From: Bacteroidota bacterium
GTDB lineage: Bacteria > Bacteroidota > Bacteroidia > 2-12-FULL-35-15
Direction of reading: 5' to 3'
DNA length: 64,000 bases
Assembly (NCBI GenBank): GCA_029237775.1
Contig: JAQZBR010000002.1
Span: 434,001 to 498,000 of the forward strand
Positions 16,664 to 25,790 of the stretch are shown one piece after another. The position numbers were made by a program, and so were the translations under genes. The stretch's first letter is position 1. Every line of letters begins with the position of its first letter. The notes below the pieces were generated by a model. That model was not told the DNA's origin, did not search any database, and saw only the letters and a list, made by a program, of their open reading frames with translations.

Positions 16664-17977
16664 TTATTCAATAATATTTCCATAAAGGTCATAATCTTCT
16701 GCAGACGTGATCTTAACATTTGCAAAATCTCCAACCCTCACAAAATCCTTATCAGCTCTCACAAGTACCTCATTATCGACATCCGGTGAATCAAATTCCG
16801 TACGGCCAACAAAATATTCACCCTCTTTTTTATCGAACAAAACTTTGTATGTATTATTCACCTTCTTCTGGTTAAGGTCGAAAGATATACCCTGCTGCAG
16901 TTCCATTACGGCTTCTGTCCTGGCCTGTTTTGTTTTAGCAGGCACATCATCCTTTAACGAAAAGGCGTGTGTATTTTCCTCATGCGAATAAGCAAATATC
17001 CCCAAACGTTCAAATCTCGTCTGCTCCACCCATTCCAGCATCTCCTTGTGATCCTGTTTGGTTTCACCCGGATATCCCGCAATAAGTGTAGTTCGTATTG
17101 CAATTCCCGGAACTTTATCCCGGATCTGATTTACAAGGTCAATGGTTTTTTGCTTCGTTGTGCCTCTGCGCATGCTTTTTAGCATGTTATCAGTGATATG
17201 CTGTAAAGGCATATCAAGATAATTACAAACGTTTTTGCGCTCATTCATAACGTCAAGCACATCCATCGGAAAACCTGCAGGAAATGCATAATGCAAGCGA
17301 ATCCATTCGATACCTTCAACATCTGACAGGTTGCGAATCAGATCGGCTAAACTTCTTTTTTTATAAAGATCAAGACCATAATAGGTAAGATCCTGGGCAA
17401 TCAGCATTAATTCTTTCGTCCCGTTCTTTGCAAGGTGCTTCGCCTCTTTTACTAATTCTTCTATCGGCCGGGAAGTATGATTTCCACGCATTAAGGGTAT
17501 CGCGCAAAACGAGCAGGGACGGTCACAACCTTCTGCTATCTTAAAATAGGAATAATGGTGCGGAGTTGTTAGTAAACGCTCACCGACAAGCTCGTGGCGG
17601 TAATCCGCTTTAAGGGTTTTTAATAATCGGGGCAATTCACGTGTGCCGAAATATCCGTCAACAGTTGGAATTTCTTTTTCAAGTTCCGGCTTGTAACGCT
17701 CGCTGAGACAACCGGTAACATACACTTTATCTACACGGCCTTCTGCTTTTGCATCAGCATACCGGATGATCGTATCTATACTCTCCTGTTTGGCATTATC
17801 AATAAAACCACAGGTATTGATGATAACGATACTTGAATCATCATCAGAGCTTTCATGTTCTACCAGAAAATTATTGGCTTTTAACTGTCCCATTAAAACT
17901 TCACTATCCACAATATTTTTGGAACAGCCGAGGGTTACTACGTTAACTTTATTCTTCTTTAATGTCTTAGTTTTCAT
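16664..17977 (-). CDS. rimO: Ribosomal protein S12 methylthiotransferase
   Basis: 437 aa. The N-terminal UPF0004 domain has cluster cysteines at 18, 56 and 90; the radical SAM domain has CDRPCSFC (Cys151, 155, 158); a TRAM domain is at the C-terminus (about 375-437). It adds a methylthio group to the aspartate of ribosomal protein S12. In many Bacteroidota rimO follows ftsY in the L28-L33-DUF4295 cluster; here it is separated from ftsY by two signalling genes in opposite orientation. Divergent from the histidine kinase gene at 18082. Confidence 0.95.
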   Translation of the reverse strand: MKTKTLKKNKVNVVTLGCSKNIVDSEVLMGQLKANNFLVEHESSDDDSSIVIINTCGFIDNAKQESIDTIIRYADAKAEGRVDKVYVTGCLSERYKPELEKEIPTVDGYFGTRELPRLLKTLKADYRHELVGERLLTTPHHYSYFKIAEGCDRPCSFCAIPLMRGNHTSRPIEELVKEAKHLAKNGTKELMLIAQDLTYYGLDLYKKRSLADLIRNLSDVEGIEWIRLHYAFPAGFPMDVLDVMNERKNVCNYLDMPLQHITDNMLKSMRRGTTKQKTIDLVNQIRDKVPGIAIRTTLIAGYPGETKQDHKEMLEWVEQTRFERLGIFAYSHEENTHAFSLKDDVPAKTKQARTEAVMELQQGISFDLNQKKVNNTYKVLFDKKEGEYFVGRTEFDSPDVDNEVLVRADKDFVRVGDFANVKITSAEDYDLYGNIIE

Positions 17978-18034
17978 TTTTCATGATCTGTTATATAGGG
18001 CTTCCGCAACGACCTATAAAACAAGATTTTATTC

Positions 18035-18042
18035 TATATTTG
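18035..18042 (+). promoter_or_regulatory. -7 promoter element of the histidine kinase operon
   Basis: TATATTTG, an exact TAnnTTTG match, 39 nt before the ATG at 18082 in the rimO-kinase divergent gap. Confidence 0.5.
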
Positions 18043-18081
18043 TTTGGTTTGCAAAGGTAACGAAATAAGCCGAAAAGTATT

Positions 18082-20037
18082 ATGATAACGCCTAAAACAA
18101 GGATTTTATTACTTCTATTACTGAATATAACATTCGCCCTAAAGGCACAACTTCCTGCAACCGATAGCCTGATAAGGTTTATAGAAAGCTCTAATCCTCC
18201 TGATTCGGTTAAAACCAAGCTATATGGAGACATCAGCTGGGAACTTATCGGGACTGATATCAACAGATCGCTTGAATATGCTAAAAAAGCTTTAGATCTG
18301 TCAAAAATTACCCAAAACAGGGTTGATCTGGCTCAATCCGAGAGCGATATTGGTAACGTTTATAACCGGATGGGCCTTTACGACTCGGCAATGGTGCATT
18401 ATTTCCTGGCCCTTGATATCCGCAAAAAACTGAAGCAGGAAGACAAGATGGCGGGTATTTATAACAATATCGCGACTGTTTATATGCGTCAGAATAAATT
18501 TAAGGAGGCGCTTGACATAAATTTTAAATCACTCAAAATTTTTGAAAAGATCAATGACACCGCAAAGCAGGCAAATGTGCTGAGCAACATCGGGAATATC
18601 TATTACGAACTGGAACAAAATGAAGCTTCGGAAGAGTTTTTAAAAAGGGGATTGTCGCTGGCAAGTGCCATTAACAAACCGGTGATCATGGGCAATATAC
18701 TAGTGAACCTTGGAAGTCTGAAGTTTGATGTGCACGATATGGACTCTGCCCTTTACTATTACACAGCGGCAGGAAAAATCATGGAAGAAAATAATCTACC
18801 CTATAATCTGGCGGCAGTTTACAACAATATCGGCAAGATCTACAGTGAAAAGAAGGATTATAAAAATGCAGTCTCCTACTACGAAAAATCACTTAAAAAC
18901 AGGGAAGAGCTCAATGATAAATTTGGTATCGGCCTTTCAAATATGAATTTGGGAGAGGCTTACCTCCTTACGGGCGAACCTGAAAAAAGTATAAGCTATC
19001 TGAACAGAGCAGTTAATGAATTTATGGCGGTACGCTCATTCATAAACCTGAAGCAATCTTATGCCTTTCTTGCACAGGTTTATGAATCAAAAAACGATTA
19101 TAAAACTGCCAATAAATATTTCCAGTTATATGCAATGTATAAAGACTCTGTTTATACAAAGGAGAATGCTGATAAGCTGGCTGAGATGCAGACGCGCTTC
19201 CAGACAGAGAAGAAAGATCTCGAGATAGAAAAACAAAATGATGAGATCAGGCTTACGAAAGCGGAGGTAGAAAGAAAAAACATAATCACCACTGTTCTTA
19301 TTGCATCAATTATATTCGTGATCCTTTTGTCGTACCTTTTATATAATCATAATAAACTGAAACAGAAAGCGATATTAAGCGCTGAAATGCTGCATCAACA
19401 GGAACTGAGGACGAAGGCTGTAATTGAAGCAGAAGAAAAAGAAAGGATGAGGATTGCCCGTGACCTTCATGATGGGGTTGGCCAAACTCTATCAGCAGCG
19501 AAGCTTAATCTGAGCAGCGTTGAGAATAAACTGAATCTGACTGAGCCCGATATTCATTCTGCTTTTAAAAATGCTATGGATCTTGTTGATGAATCAGTAA
19601 AGGAAGTTCGTGCCGTATCGCACAGCATGATGCCGAATGCTTTGCTAAAACAGGGATTGGTTGCAGCAGTAAGAGAATTCATTAATCGTTTGTCGGCAAT
19701 CGACAATCTTAAGATCGACCTTGAGATCACAGGATTGAATGAACGTCTTGAGGCCTCCACTGAAACTGTACTTTTCCGGGTTCTTCAGGAAATTGTTAGC
19801 AATATCATCAAGCATGCTAAAGCAAAACATATCACTATTCAGATCATTAAATACGAAACGGAGCTTACAATCATGATCGAAGATAATGGCGTTGGCTTCG
19901 ATACTTCAAAAATGAATGAGTTCAATGGGATAGGTCTAAAAAACATCACTTCCAGGATCGAATTCTTAAAAGGGACGGTCAATTTCGATTCCAGTATAGG
20001 CAAAGGAACCACAGTAATAATTGAAGTGCCTGCATAG
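18082..20037 (+). CDS. TPR-containing sensor histidine kinase (NarL/DegS-type, HisKA_3)
   Basis: 651 aa. Signal peptide (to about residue 20, LKAQ), about seven periplasmic TPR repeats (30-365, for example AGIYNNIATVYMRQNKFKEA), a coiled coil, one membrane helix (about 396-418), a HisKA_3 dimerisation domain with the phospho-histidine in IARDLHDGVGQ (His463), and a C-terminal ATPase domain (LQEIVSNIIKHAKAKH, IEDNGVGFD, GIGLKNITSRI). Proteins of this class phosphorylate LuxR-type response regulators; none is encoded in the window. The SpoIIE-type phosphatase 25 nt downstream has the same TPR-plus-one-helix plan and is likely co-transcribed. Confidence 0.92.
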   Translation: MITPKTRILLLLLLNITFALKAQLPATDSLIRFIESSNPPDSVKTKLYGDISWELIGTDINRSLEYAKKALDLSKITQNRVDLAQSESDIGNVYNRMGLYDSAMVHYFLALDIRKKLKQEDKMAGIYNNIATVYMRQNKFKEALDINFKSLKIFEKINDTAKQANVLSNIGNIYYELEQNEASEEFLKRGLSLASAINKPVIMGNILVNLGSLKFDVHDMDSALYYYTAAGKIMEENNLPYNLAAVYNNIGKIYSEKKDYKNAVSYYEKSLKNREELNDKFGIGLSNMNLGEAYLLTGEPEKSISYLNRAVNEFMAVRSFINLKQSYAFLAQVYESKNDYKTANKYFQLYAMYKDSVYTKENADKLAEMQTRFQTEKKDLEIEKQNDEIRLTKAEVERKNIITTVLIASIIFVILLSYLLYNHNKLKQKAILSAEMLHQQELRTKAVIEAEEKERMRIARDLHDGVGQTLSAAKLNLSSVENKLNLTEPDIHSAFKNAMDLVDESVKEVRAVSHSMMPNALLKQGLVAAVREFINRLSAIDNLKIDLEITGLNERLEASTETVLFRVLQEIVSNIIKHAKAKHITIQIIKYETELTIMIEDNGVGFDTSKMNEFNGIGLKNITSRIEFLKGTVNFDSSIGKGTTVIIEVPA

Positions 20038-20062
20038 ATTCCACGAAGCTTACAATATAAAT

Positions 20063-22087
20063 ATGAAAAAAATACTTTTCATTACTTGCATTGCCTTATT
20101 AAATGTGCAACAGTTTAGTGCACAGAATAAAATCGACTCCCTTCTTCGCCTCGTTGAAAAAGACAAGGAAGACACTCTCAAAGCTATCCATCTCGACCAA
20201 TTAAACGTTGAGTATGAGGAAGCTGGTGATTATGCCAACGGATTAAAGTATGGAGAAGCGGCTCTTGTTCTGGCACAGAAGCTGAATTATAAAAACGGTA
20301 TTGCCAATGCTTATAATAATCTTGGAACTATCTATTCGGATAAAGGTGATTTCCCTAAAGCGCTTGATTATTATTTAAGAGGCCTCCGGATCTATGAAGA
20401 AATTCAAAACAGCGAAGGCACAGCCGCGGCTTATGGAAACGTTGGAAGCATTTATTATGATCAGGCCAATTACCCGAAGGCCCTGGAATACTACGAAAAA
20501 GCTTATAAGCTCGCAGAAAGATCCGGCAATAAAAACAGAGCATCGATACAACTAGGAAACCTTGGAATTGTTTATTCTGACATCAATCAACCAGAAAAAG
20601 CTTTAGAATATCTGGAGAAGGCGCTTAAGCTGGCAGAAGAGATCGGAAATAAAAATATGGCGGGGATCTGGCTCGGAAATATCGGAGCTACATACGCTGA
20701 AGAAGGCCAGTATTCAAAAGCACTTTCTTATCTCTTAAGAGGACTGAAGGTCCGGGAAGAATTGGGAAACAGATCAGGTGTGGCAAAGAATCTCGCCAAT
20801 ATCGGGAGTTTGTATATGTATACCGGTGAGTTTAAAAAGGCTGAAGAATACCTGAAAAGATCTATCGAAGTAAATACGGAAATCGGTGCTTTGGATGGTT
20901 TGTGGCAATCAGAGGAATCGCTTTCTACGTTATATGATACACTAGCGCAGATTGCAGCGAAAAATGGAAAATACCCGGAAGCTACAGAAAATTACAAGCT
21001 TTCATTACTCCATTACCGGAACTCGATCTATATCAACGATACACTTTTTAACCAGGCACGCGATCAGGATATTACGCGAATAGAAATGAACTTTGAGTTT
21101 GAAAAGAAAGAGGCCGCTACAAAGGCTGAACATGAAAAACAACTTGCAATTGCAGAGTCTGATAGAAAAAGACAACAGTTAATTATCTGGTCAGGCGCTT
21201 TAGGTTTGATCCTGGTGGCAATTATTCTGATTATTGTTGTCCGCTCGCTGCGGGTTACGCGCTCACAAAAGGCCCTGATCGAAGAACAGAAAGAAATAGT
21301 TGAAGTGCAGCGAAAGATCGTTGAGGAAAAACATAAGGAGATCACTGACAGTATCAATTATGCTGAACGGATCCAGCGAAGTTTTCTTGCAAGCAAAGAG
21401 ATGCTCGATGAAAATCTGAAAGATTATTTTGTCTTCTTCAAACCAAAAGATATTGTGAGTGGTGATTTTTATTGGGCCGGAAAACTGAATAATGGAAATT
21501 TCGCGCTTACTGTTGCAGATAGCACGGGACATGGTGTTCCGGGAGCGATCATGAGTATACTTAATATTTCGAGCCTTGAGAAATCAATCGAAAAAGAAAA
21601 TTCCCCTGATAGAATACTTAATGAAACACGAAGGATCATCATCGACAGATTAAAGAAAGATGGCAGTCCGGATGGTGGGAAAGACGGAATGGATTGTACC
21701 TTAATTGTGATGGATCCCGCTAAAACAACAATAAGCTATGCTGCTGCGCACAATCCTGTGCTTATCGTCAGAAAGAATGAACTTCTGGAATATAAGGCTG
21801 ATAAGATGTCGGTAGGAAAAGACGACAAAGATTCCGAATCCTTTACGCTTTACACAATTGATCTTCAACAAGGGGATGTGATCTATACACTTACTGATGG
21901 ATATTCTGATCAGTTTGGAGGAGACAAAGGGAAAAAATTCATGTTCAAGAATCTTAAAACATTTTTAATCTCCATTGCGCCTTTACCGATGCAGCAGCAG
22001 CAAGAAAGCTTAACACGGGAACTCGATAAATGGAAAGGCAAATACGAGCAGGTGGATGATATCTGCATCGTTGGTTTCAGGATTTAA
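20063..22087 (+). CDS. TPR-containing SpoIIE/PP2C-type serine phosphatase
   Basis: 674 aa from the ATG at 20063, chosen because it opens directly into a signal peptide (MKKILFITCIALLNVQQFSAQ). Six to seven TPR repeats (about 40-320), one membrane helix (about 370-392), a coiled coil and a cytoplasmic PP2C/SpoIIE domain (about 435-674) with DIVSGDFYW, VADSTGHGVPGA, GMDCTLIVMD and YTLTDGYSDQF, containing the metal-binding aspartates. Such RsbU/SiaA-like phosphatases act on anti-sigma antagonist or SiaC-type proteins in partner-switching systems. The SiaC-like protein at 16196 is a nearby candidate substrate (inference). Confidence 0.92.
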   Translation: MKKILFITCIALLNVQQFSAQNKIDSLLRLVEKDKEDTLKAIHLDQLNVEYEEAGDYANGLKYGEAALVLAQKLNYKNGIANAYNNLGTIYSDKGDFPKALDYYLRGLRIYEEIQNSEGTAAAYGNVGSIYYDQANYPKALEYYEKAYKLAERSGNKNRASIQLGNLGIVYSDINQPEKALEYLEKALKLAEEIGNKNMAGIWLGNIGATYAEEGQYSKALSYLLRGLKVREELGNRSGVAKNLANIGSLYMYTGEFKKAEEYLKRSIEVNTEIGALDGLWQSEESLSTLYDTLAQIAAKNGKYPEATENYKLSLLHYRNSIYINDTLFNQARDQDITRIEMNFEFEKKEAATKAEHEKQLAIAESDRKRQQLIIWSGALGLILVAIILIIVVRSLRVTRSQKALIEEQKEIVEVQRKIVEEKHKEITDSINYAERIQRSFLASKEMLDENLKDYFVFFKPKDIVSGDFYWAGKLNNGNFALTVADSTGHGVPGAIMSILNISSLEKSIEKENSPDRILNETRRIIIDRLKKDGSPDGGKDGMDCTLIVMDPAKTTISYAAAHNPVLIVRKNELLEYKADKMSVGKDDKDSESFTLYTIDLQQGDVIYTLTDGYSDQFGGDKGKKFMFKNLKTFLISIAPLPMQQQQESLTRELDKWKGKYEQVDDICIVGFRI

Positions 22088-22102
22088 ATACTGACGCTTT
22101 TG

Positions 22103-23056
22103 TTATTGTTTAAAAAGTGAATCAACAAATTCGTGCTTGTTGAAGACCTGGAGATCTTCCATCTTCTCTCCTACTCCAATATATTTTACCGGGATCTTAA
22201 ACGTATCTGAAATTCCTATCACAACACCGCCTTTTGCAGTCCCATCAAGTTTGGTAAGCGCTAATGCGTTAACATCGGTAGCTGCAGTAAATTGTTTACA
22301 CTGCTCTATTGCATTCTGGCCGGTAGAAGCATCGAGTACAAGCAGGATCTCATGAGGAGCATCAGGGACGATCTTTTGCATAACATTCTTGATCTTGGTC
22401 AACTCAGCCATCAGGTTTACTTTGTTGTGCAAGCGTCCGGCAGTATCAATAATCACAATATCGCTTCCTTTTGCAACAGCGGAACTTAAAGTATCATATG
22501 CAACTGATGCAGGATCCGCATTCATCCCCTGAGATACAATAGGAACTCCGGTGCGTTCGCCCCAGATCTTTATCTGATCGACAGCAGCGGCCCTGAAAGT
22601 ATCAGCAGCACCTATGATCACGTTCTTTCCTGATTTCTTAAACTGATGCGCAAGCTTTCCGATAGTCGTTGTTTTGCCAACTCCATTAACACCAACCACC
22701 ATAATCACATATGGCTTTTTACCTTCAGGGATCGAGAAGTCGGCTTTATCTTCCATTCCGTTTGAAACCAGCAATCCTGCAATCTCTTCACGCAGGATAT
22801 TATTTAGCTCTGAAGTATCAACCTTAAATTCTTTGGAAACCCTCTTTCTGATCCGCTCAATGATCTTCAACGAAGTATCTACACCTACATCAGAAGTCAG
22901 AAGTATCTCTTCCAGGTTCTCCAGAACTTCATCATCCACAGTAGCTTTAAACATAATGGCGTTAGCGAGCTTACTGAAAAAGCTTTGCTTGGTAACAAAA
23001 AGGCCTTTGTCTAAACTTTCTTTTTTCTCTTTACTGAAGAAACTGAAAATACCCAT
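22103..23056 (-). CDS. ftsY: Signal recognition particle receptor
   Basis: 317 aa. The N domain (to about 100) is followed by the G domain: GVNGVGKTTTIGKLA (P-loop), DTFRAAAVDQ, DTAGR, TKLDGTAKGG and the closing IGVGEKMEDLQVF. The acidic A domain of enterobacterial FtsY is absent; the N-terminus MGIFSFFSKEKKES is short, as usual in this phylum. FtsY receives Ffh-SRP RNA-ribosome complexes at the membrane; the SRP RNA gene is at 9670. It lies downstream of the DUF4295 gene in the same direction, but a terminator at 23182 intervenes. Confidence 0.96.
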   Translation of the reverse strand: MGIFSFFSKEKKESLDKGLFVTKQSFFSKLANAIMFKATVDDEVLENLEEILLTSDVGVDTSLKIIERIRKRVSKEFKVDTSELNNILREEIAGLLVSNGMEDKADFSIPEGKKPYVIMVVGVNGVGKTTTIGKLAHQFKKSGKNVIIGAADTFRAAAVDQIKIWGERTGVPIVSQGMNADPASVAYDTLSSAVAKGSDIVIIDTAGRLHNKVNLMAELTKIKNVMQKIVPDAPHEILLVLDASTGQNAIEQCKQFTAATDVNALALTKLDGTAKGGVVIGISDTFKIPVKYIGVGEKMEDLQVFNKHEFVDSLFKQ

Positions 23057-23078
23057 ACTTTAAGTTAAAAGGGAAATA

Positions 23079-23151
23079 GTTAATGGTTAATTGGGCTATA
23101 GTGTTAAAAACAAAGGAAATTTAAAATAGGGCTAAACATATAACCATTAAC
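23079..23151. repeat. 11-bp inverted repeat in the ftsY upstream gap
   Basis: GTTAATGGTTA (23079-23089) and its exact complement TAACCATTAAC (23141-23151), 51 nt apart, in AT-rich DNA. Function unknown; may be an intergenic repeat relic. Confidence 0.4.
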
Positions 23152-23181
23152 TTTTAACCTTTAACATCTACTGCAAATAAT

Positions 23182-23208
23182 AAAAGCTCCCTTTGTTGAG
23201 GAGCCTTT
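23182..23208 (-). terminator. Terminator of the L33-DUF4295 transcript
   Basis: On the minus strand AAAGGCTCC pairs with GGAGCTTTT (one G-T pair), 9-nt loop, T-rich 3' side; 21 nt after the DUF4295 stop. Confidence 0.7.
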
Positions 23209-23229
23209 ATATAGATGGATAGCTAATAA

Positions 23230-23385
23230 TTACTTAGAAGCTAAAAAATCTTTGATATGATCGTTGTGAACGATCTCTTCTTTAAATGTGTAAGCTCCTG
23301 TTTTAGGAGATTTTACCATTTTAATAACTTTAGTAAAGTCTTTTCCTTTACCTGATTTCAGCGTTGCAACAACTTTCTTTGCCAT
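23230..23385 (-). CDS. DUF4295 family protein
   Basis: 51 aa, beginning MAKKVVATLKSGKGKDFTK and ending DHIKDFLASK. It is lysine-rich and basic, very like the conserved small protein found after L33 across the Bacteroidota; this recognition rests on the motif KMVKSPKTGAYTFKEE and on position. The function is not known; constant linkage to ribosomal protein genes suggests a ribosome-associated role (inference). It is 78 nt downstream of rpmG on the same strand and ends in a terminator. Confidence 0.88.
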   Translation of the reverse strand: MAKKVVATLKSGKGKDFTKVIKMVKSPKTGAYTFKEEIVHNDHIKDFLASK

Positions 23386-23463
23386 TTTCTTATATTGTTA
23401 TGTTATCTGTATTCGTTAACTGTGGTACGTTTAAACCTTTAACGATTAACCAATAACGTTTTT

Positions 23464-23646
23464 TTACTTAATTTCTTTGTGTACAGTTACTTTCTTAAGG
23501 ATAGGGTTGTATTTTTTCAACTCTAAACGCTCAGTAGTGTTCTTTTTGTTCTTGGTAGTGATGTAACGGGAAGTTCCCGGTTTACCGCTGTCTTTATGCT
23601 CGGTACACTCCATGATTACCTGAATTCTATTACCTTTTGTTGCCAT
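23464..23646 (-). CDS. rpmG: 50S ribosomal protein L33
   Basis: 60 aa. Family features: [14 protein letters not shown] at the start, [23 protein letters not shown] and a basic tail. Only one cysteine remains, so this is the zinc-free form. It is transcribed with DUF4295 and has a good -7 element 29 nt upstream of the ATG. Confidence 0.95.
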   Translation of the reverse strand: MATKGNRIQVIMECTEHKDSGKPGTSRYITTKNKKNTTERLELKKYNPILKKVTVHKEIK

Positions 23647-23675
23647 CTTTGTTTGTCTTTTACTAAATTGGGATG

Positions 23676-23683
23676 CAAATGTA
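23676..23683 (-). promoter_or_regulatory. -7 promoter element of rpmG
   Basis: TACATTTG on the minus strand, an exact TAnnTTTG match, 29 nt before the ATG at 23646. No clear -33 box. Confidence 0.45.
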
Positions 23684-23758
23684 ATAATTTTTAATTGATC
23701 TGCATAATAATTTTAAAAAATATTGCAGGGATCTGATTGTTTTCGCCTCTCCTGACTC

Positions 23759-25162
23759 CTATTTGATCTGGTTAAACAAACTTTCTTCCTTCATTAATGC
23801 TTCAACTTCTTCCACTTTCTTAGGGAGTTTTCCGGAAAGAACCTCCGGTTCTCCACTTGTAATCAGTATATCATCCTCTATCCGCACCCCTATATTCCAC
23901 CATTTCTTATCACATGGTGAACCGGCCGGAATGTAGATCCCCGGCTCAACAGTGATGATCTGTCCCGGTGCTAACCTTCCGTAATTGCCTGCGTCATGCA
24001 CATCCAGACCTAAATAATGGGATGTTCCATGAAAAAAATATTTCATAAAATCATTCGATTCCTTAATGACCCCGAGCTCGAGCAATCGTTTCTGAATCAC
24101 TGCTACAGCGGCTTTATGGGTAGCCCTGAACTCTGATCCTGCCTTACAGGCTTTTATTCCCGCCTCCTGCGCTTCAAGAACAATATTATAAATAGCCTTT
24201 TCCTCAGTTGAGAAGACGCCATCGACAGGTAAAGTACGGGTAATATCAGCGGTATAACCATGGTATTCAGCCCCTGCGTCTATAACAAGAAGATTTCCCC
24301 CTTCCAGCTTTTTTCGGTTGGTCTCATAATGCAAAATGCAGGAGTTTTCTCCTCCACCAACAATAGAGGGATAGCCAACATACTCTGAACCATCCTTTTT
24401 AAACATGTATTCAGCTATAGCCTGAGCATGGTATTCATTCATACCCGGCACTAAAGCGCGCATCACTTCTGCATGGCCTTCACAGCTCATATCAATTGCT
24501 TTACGCATCAACACCATTTCTTCAGGCTGTTTGATCTCGCGGAGGTTAGCCATAAGTGCGGCCAGATTAAACATGTCCTTATTAGATCTCTTATAGTTCA
24601 GCTTTTCTTTAAAATGCTTAACCAGACTAAAAAGGTCCCCTTTGTTCTCTTTGTCATCATGTGCATCATCCGGTAATTCAAGATGGTACACCTTGTAATA
24701 TTTTGAAAAATCGATCTTAAAATCACCGAACTCTTCATTAATTATGGCGTTGCTAAAGCCTAACTCCTTCTTCACACCTTCTTTTCCAAGAAGCTTTCCT
24801 GTCCACGACTCCTGCAAAGGATTACGGTTATTGATAAATATCAGTTCGTTTGTAACTATCGTATCATAAAAAGTTTGGGGTTCCTTAAATATTATAAGAA
24901 GCGAATTCGGCTCATTAAGTCCGGTGAGATAATAATAGTTAGGATCCTGATGATAAATGAATTTAGTGTCATTGGCCCTTGCGCGTTCAGGGGAAGCAAA
25001 AAACACGGCACAGGAACTATCGGGTAGAGCGGTGCGCAGCGCTTCCCTCCTGCCTTTATGAAATTCTTTGGTGAGAAGATCGGTGTCGTAGGGTTGGGAG
25101 TGGCTCCAACCCGGGAGAAGGCTTAATAAACATATTAGGAACCTGATATTTATAGTTTTCAT
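23759..25162 (-). CDS. Exported Xaa-Pro aminopeptidase (M24B)
   Basis: 467 aa. A signal peptide (MKTINIRFLICLLSLLPGWSHSQ) marks export, unlike cytoplasmic PepP. An N-terminal creatinase-like domain is followed by a pita-bread M24 domain with all five metal ligands in context: VIDAGAEYHGYTADITR (two Asp), HGTSHYLGLDVHD (His), ITVEPGIYIP (Glu) and GVRIEDDILIT (Glu). It removes N-terminal residues before proline. It sits between L28 and L33 genes, which in many Bacteroidota are direct neighbours, so it looks inserted into that cluster. Confidence 0.92.
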   Translation of the reverse strand: MKTINIRFLICLLSLLPGWSHSQPYDTDLLTKEFHKGRREALRTALPDSSCAVFFASPERARANDTKFIYHQDPNYYYLTGLNEPNSLLIIFKEPQTFYDTIVTNELIFINNRNPLQESWTGKLLGKEGVKKELGFSNAIINEEFGDFKIDFSKYYKVYHLELPDDAHDDKENKGDLFSLVKHFKEKLNYKRSNKDMFNLAALMANLREIKQPEEMVLMRKAIDMSCEGHAEVMRALVPGMNEYHAQAIAEYMFKKDGSEYVGYPSIVGGGENSCILHYETNRKKLEGGNLLVIDAGAEYHGYTADITRTLPVDGVFSTEEKAIYNIVLEAQEAGIKACKAGSEFRATHKAAVAVIQKRLLELGVIKESNDFMKYFFHGTSHYLGLDVHDAGNYGRLAPGQIITVEPGIYIPAGSPCDKKWWNIGVRIEDDILITSGEPEVLSGKLPKKVEEVEALMKEESLFNQIK

Positions 25163-25180
25163 TTTGATTCTTAACTTTTT

Positions 25181-25244
25181 TTCTTGACAAAAAAAGTTAC
25201 AAAAAAGTCAAGAAAGCCTTAGTGCTTCCCGCGTACTACGCGGC
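25181..25244. repeat. Compound inverted repeat (TTTCTTGAC arms plus CCGCGTA hairpin)
   Basis: TTTCTTGAC (25181-25189) and GTCAAGAAA (25208-25216) form a 9-bp stem around an A-rich loop. It is followed by a perfect 7-bp hairpin CCGCGTA-C-TACGCGG (25230-25244). The first part resembles an intergenic repeat seen widely in Bacteroidota genomes (recollection, not searched). Confidence 0.5.
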
Positions 25245-25317
25245 ATCGAAGGCTTTCAAGCCTTGCGCGCTGCTTCGAAACATTATCTATAGTAAATTAA
25301 ACCTTGATTAAGCGCAT

Positions 25318-25350
25318 AAAAAAACGTCACTACTAATGTAGCAACGTTTT
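25318..25350 (-). terminator. Terminator of rpmB
   Basis: Minus-strand stem AAAACGT/ACGTTTT extended by CTAC/GTAG with a 2-nt mismatch, then a T run; 26 nt after the L28 stop. Confidence 0.7.
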
Positions 25351-25375
25351 CCATAAAACTATATGATCTGAAAAA

Positions 25376-25615
25376 TTACTTTTTCAAAAAGCCTTCTGCT
25401 CTTGCTTGTTTTACCACTGCAGAAATACCATTTTTGTTGATGGTCTTCAAAGCTGAAGTAGAGATCTTTAAAGTTATCCACTTATCTTCTTCCGGAAGGA
25501 AGAATTTTTTAACCTGTAGGTTCACATTGAACTTACGTTTAGTCTTAGTATTAGAGTGAGATACTTTGTTACCCACAATTGCTTTCTTACCGGTGATTTC
25601 GCAAACTCTTGACAT
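25376..25615 (-). CDS. rpmB: 50S ribosomal protein L28
   Basis: 79 aa. N-terminal MSRVCEITGKKAIVGNKVSHS is the L28 signature, followed by a basic core (NTKTKRKFNVNLQ) and the C-terminal STSALKTINKNGI. It has its own terminator, so it is transcribed apart from rpmG here. Confidence 0.97.
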   Translation of the reverse strand: MSRVCEITGKKAIVGNKVSHSNTKTKRKFNVNLQVKKFFLPEEDKWITLKISTSALKTINKNGISAVVKQARAEGFLKK

Positions 25616-25790
25616 TGTATTCTGTTGTTAAATTATGTACTTTTTAAAATTCGGACTGCAAATAACGGAATTTTTATTCAATTGACCAAATATCGGGGAA
25701 AAATATTTGAAGTGGGAGAATTCTGGATTATAAAATTTAAGACTCATTTGATTAAATATTATAAATTTAGCCAAATCTAATCTATAATCT

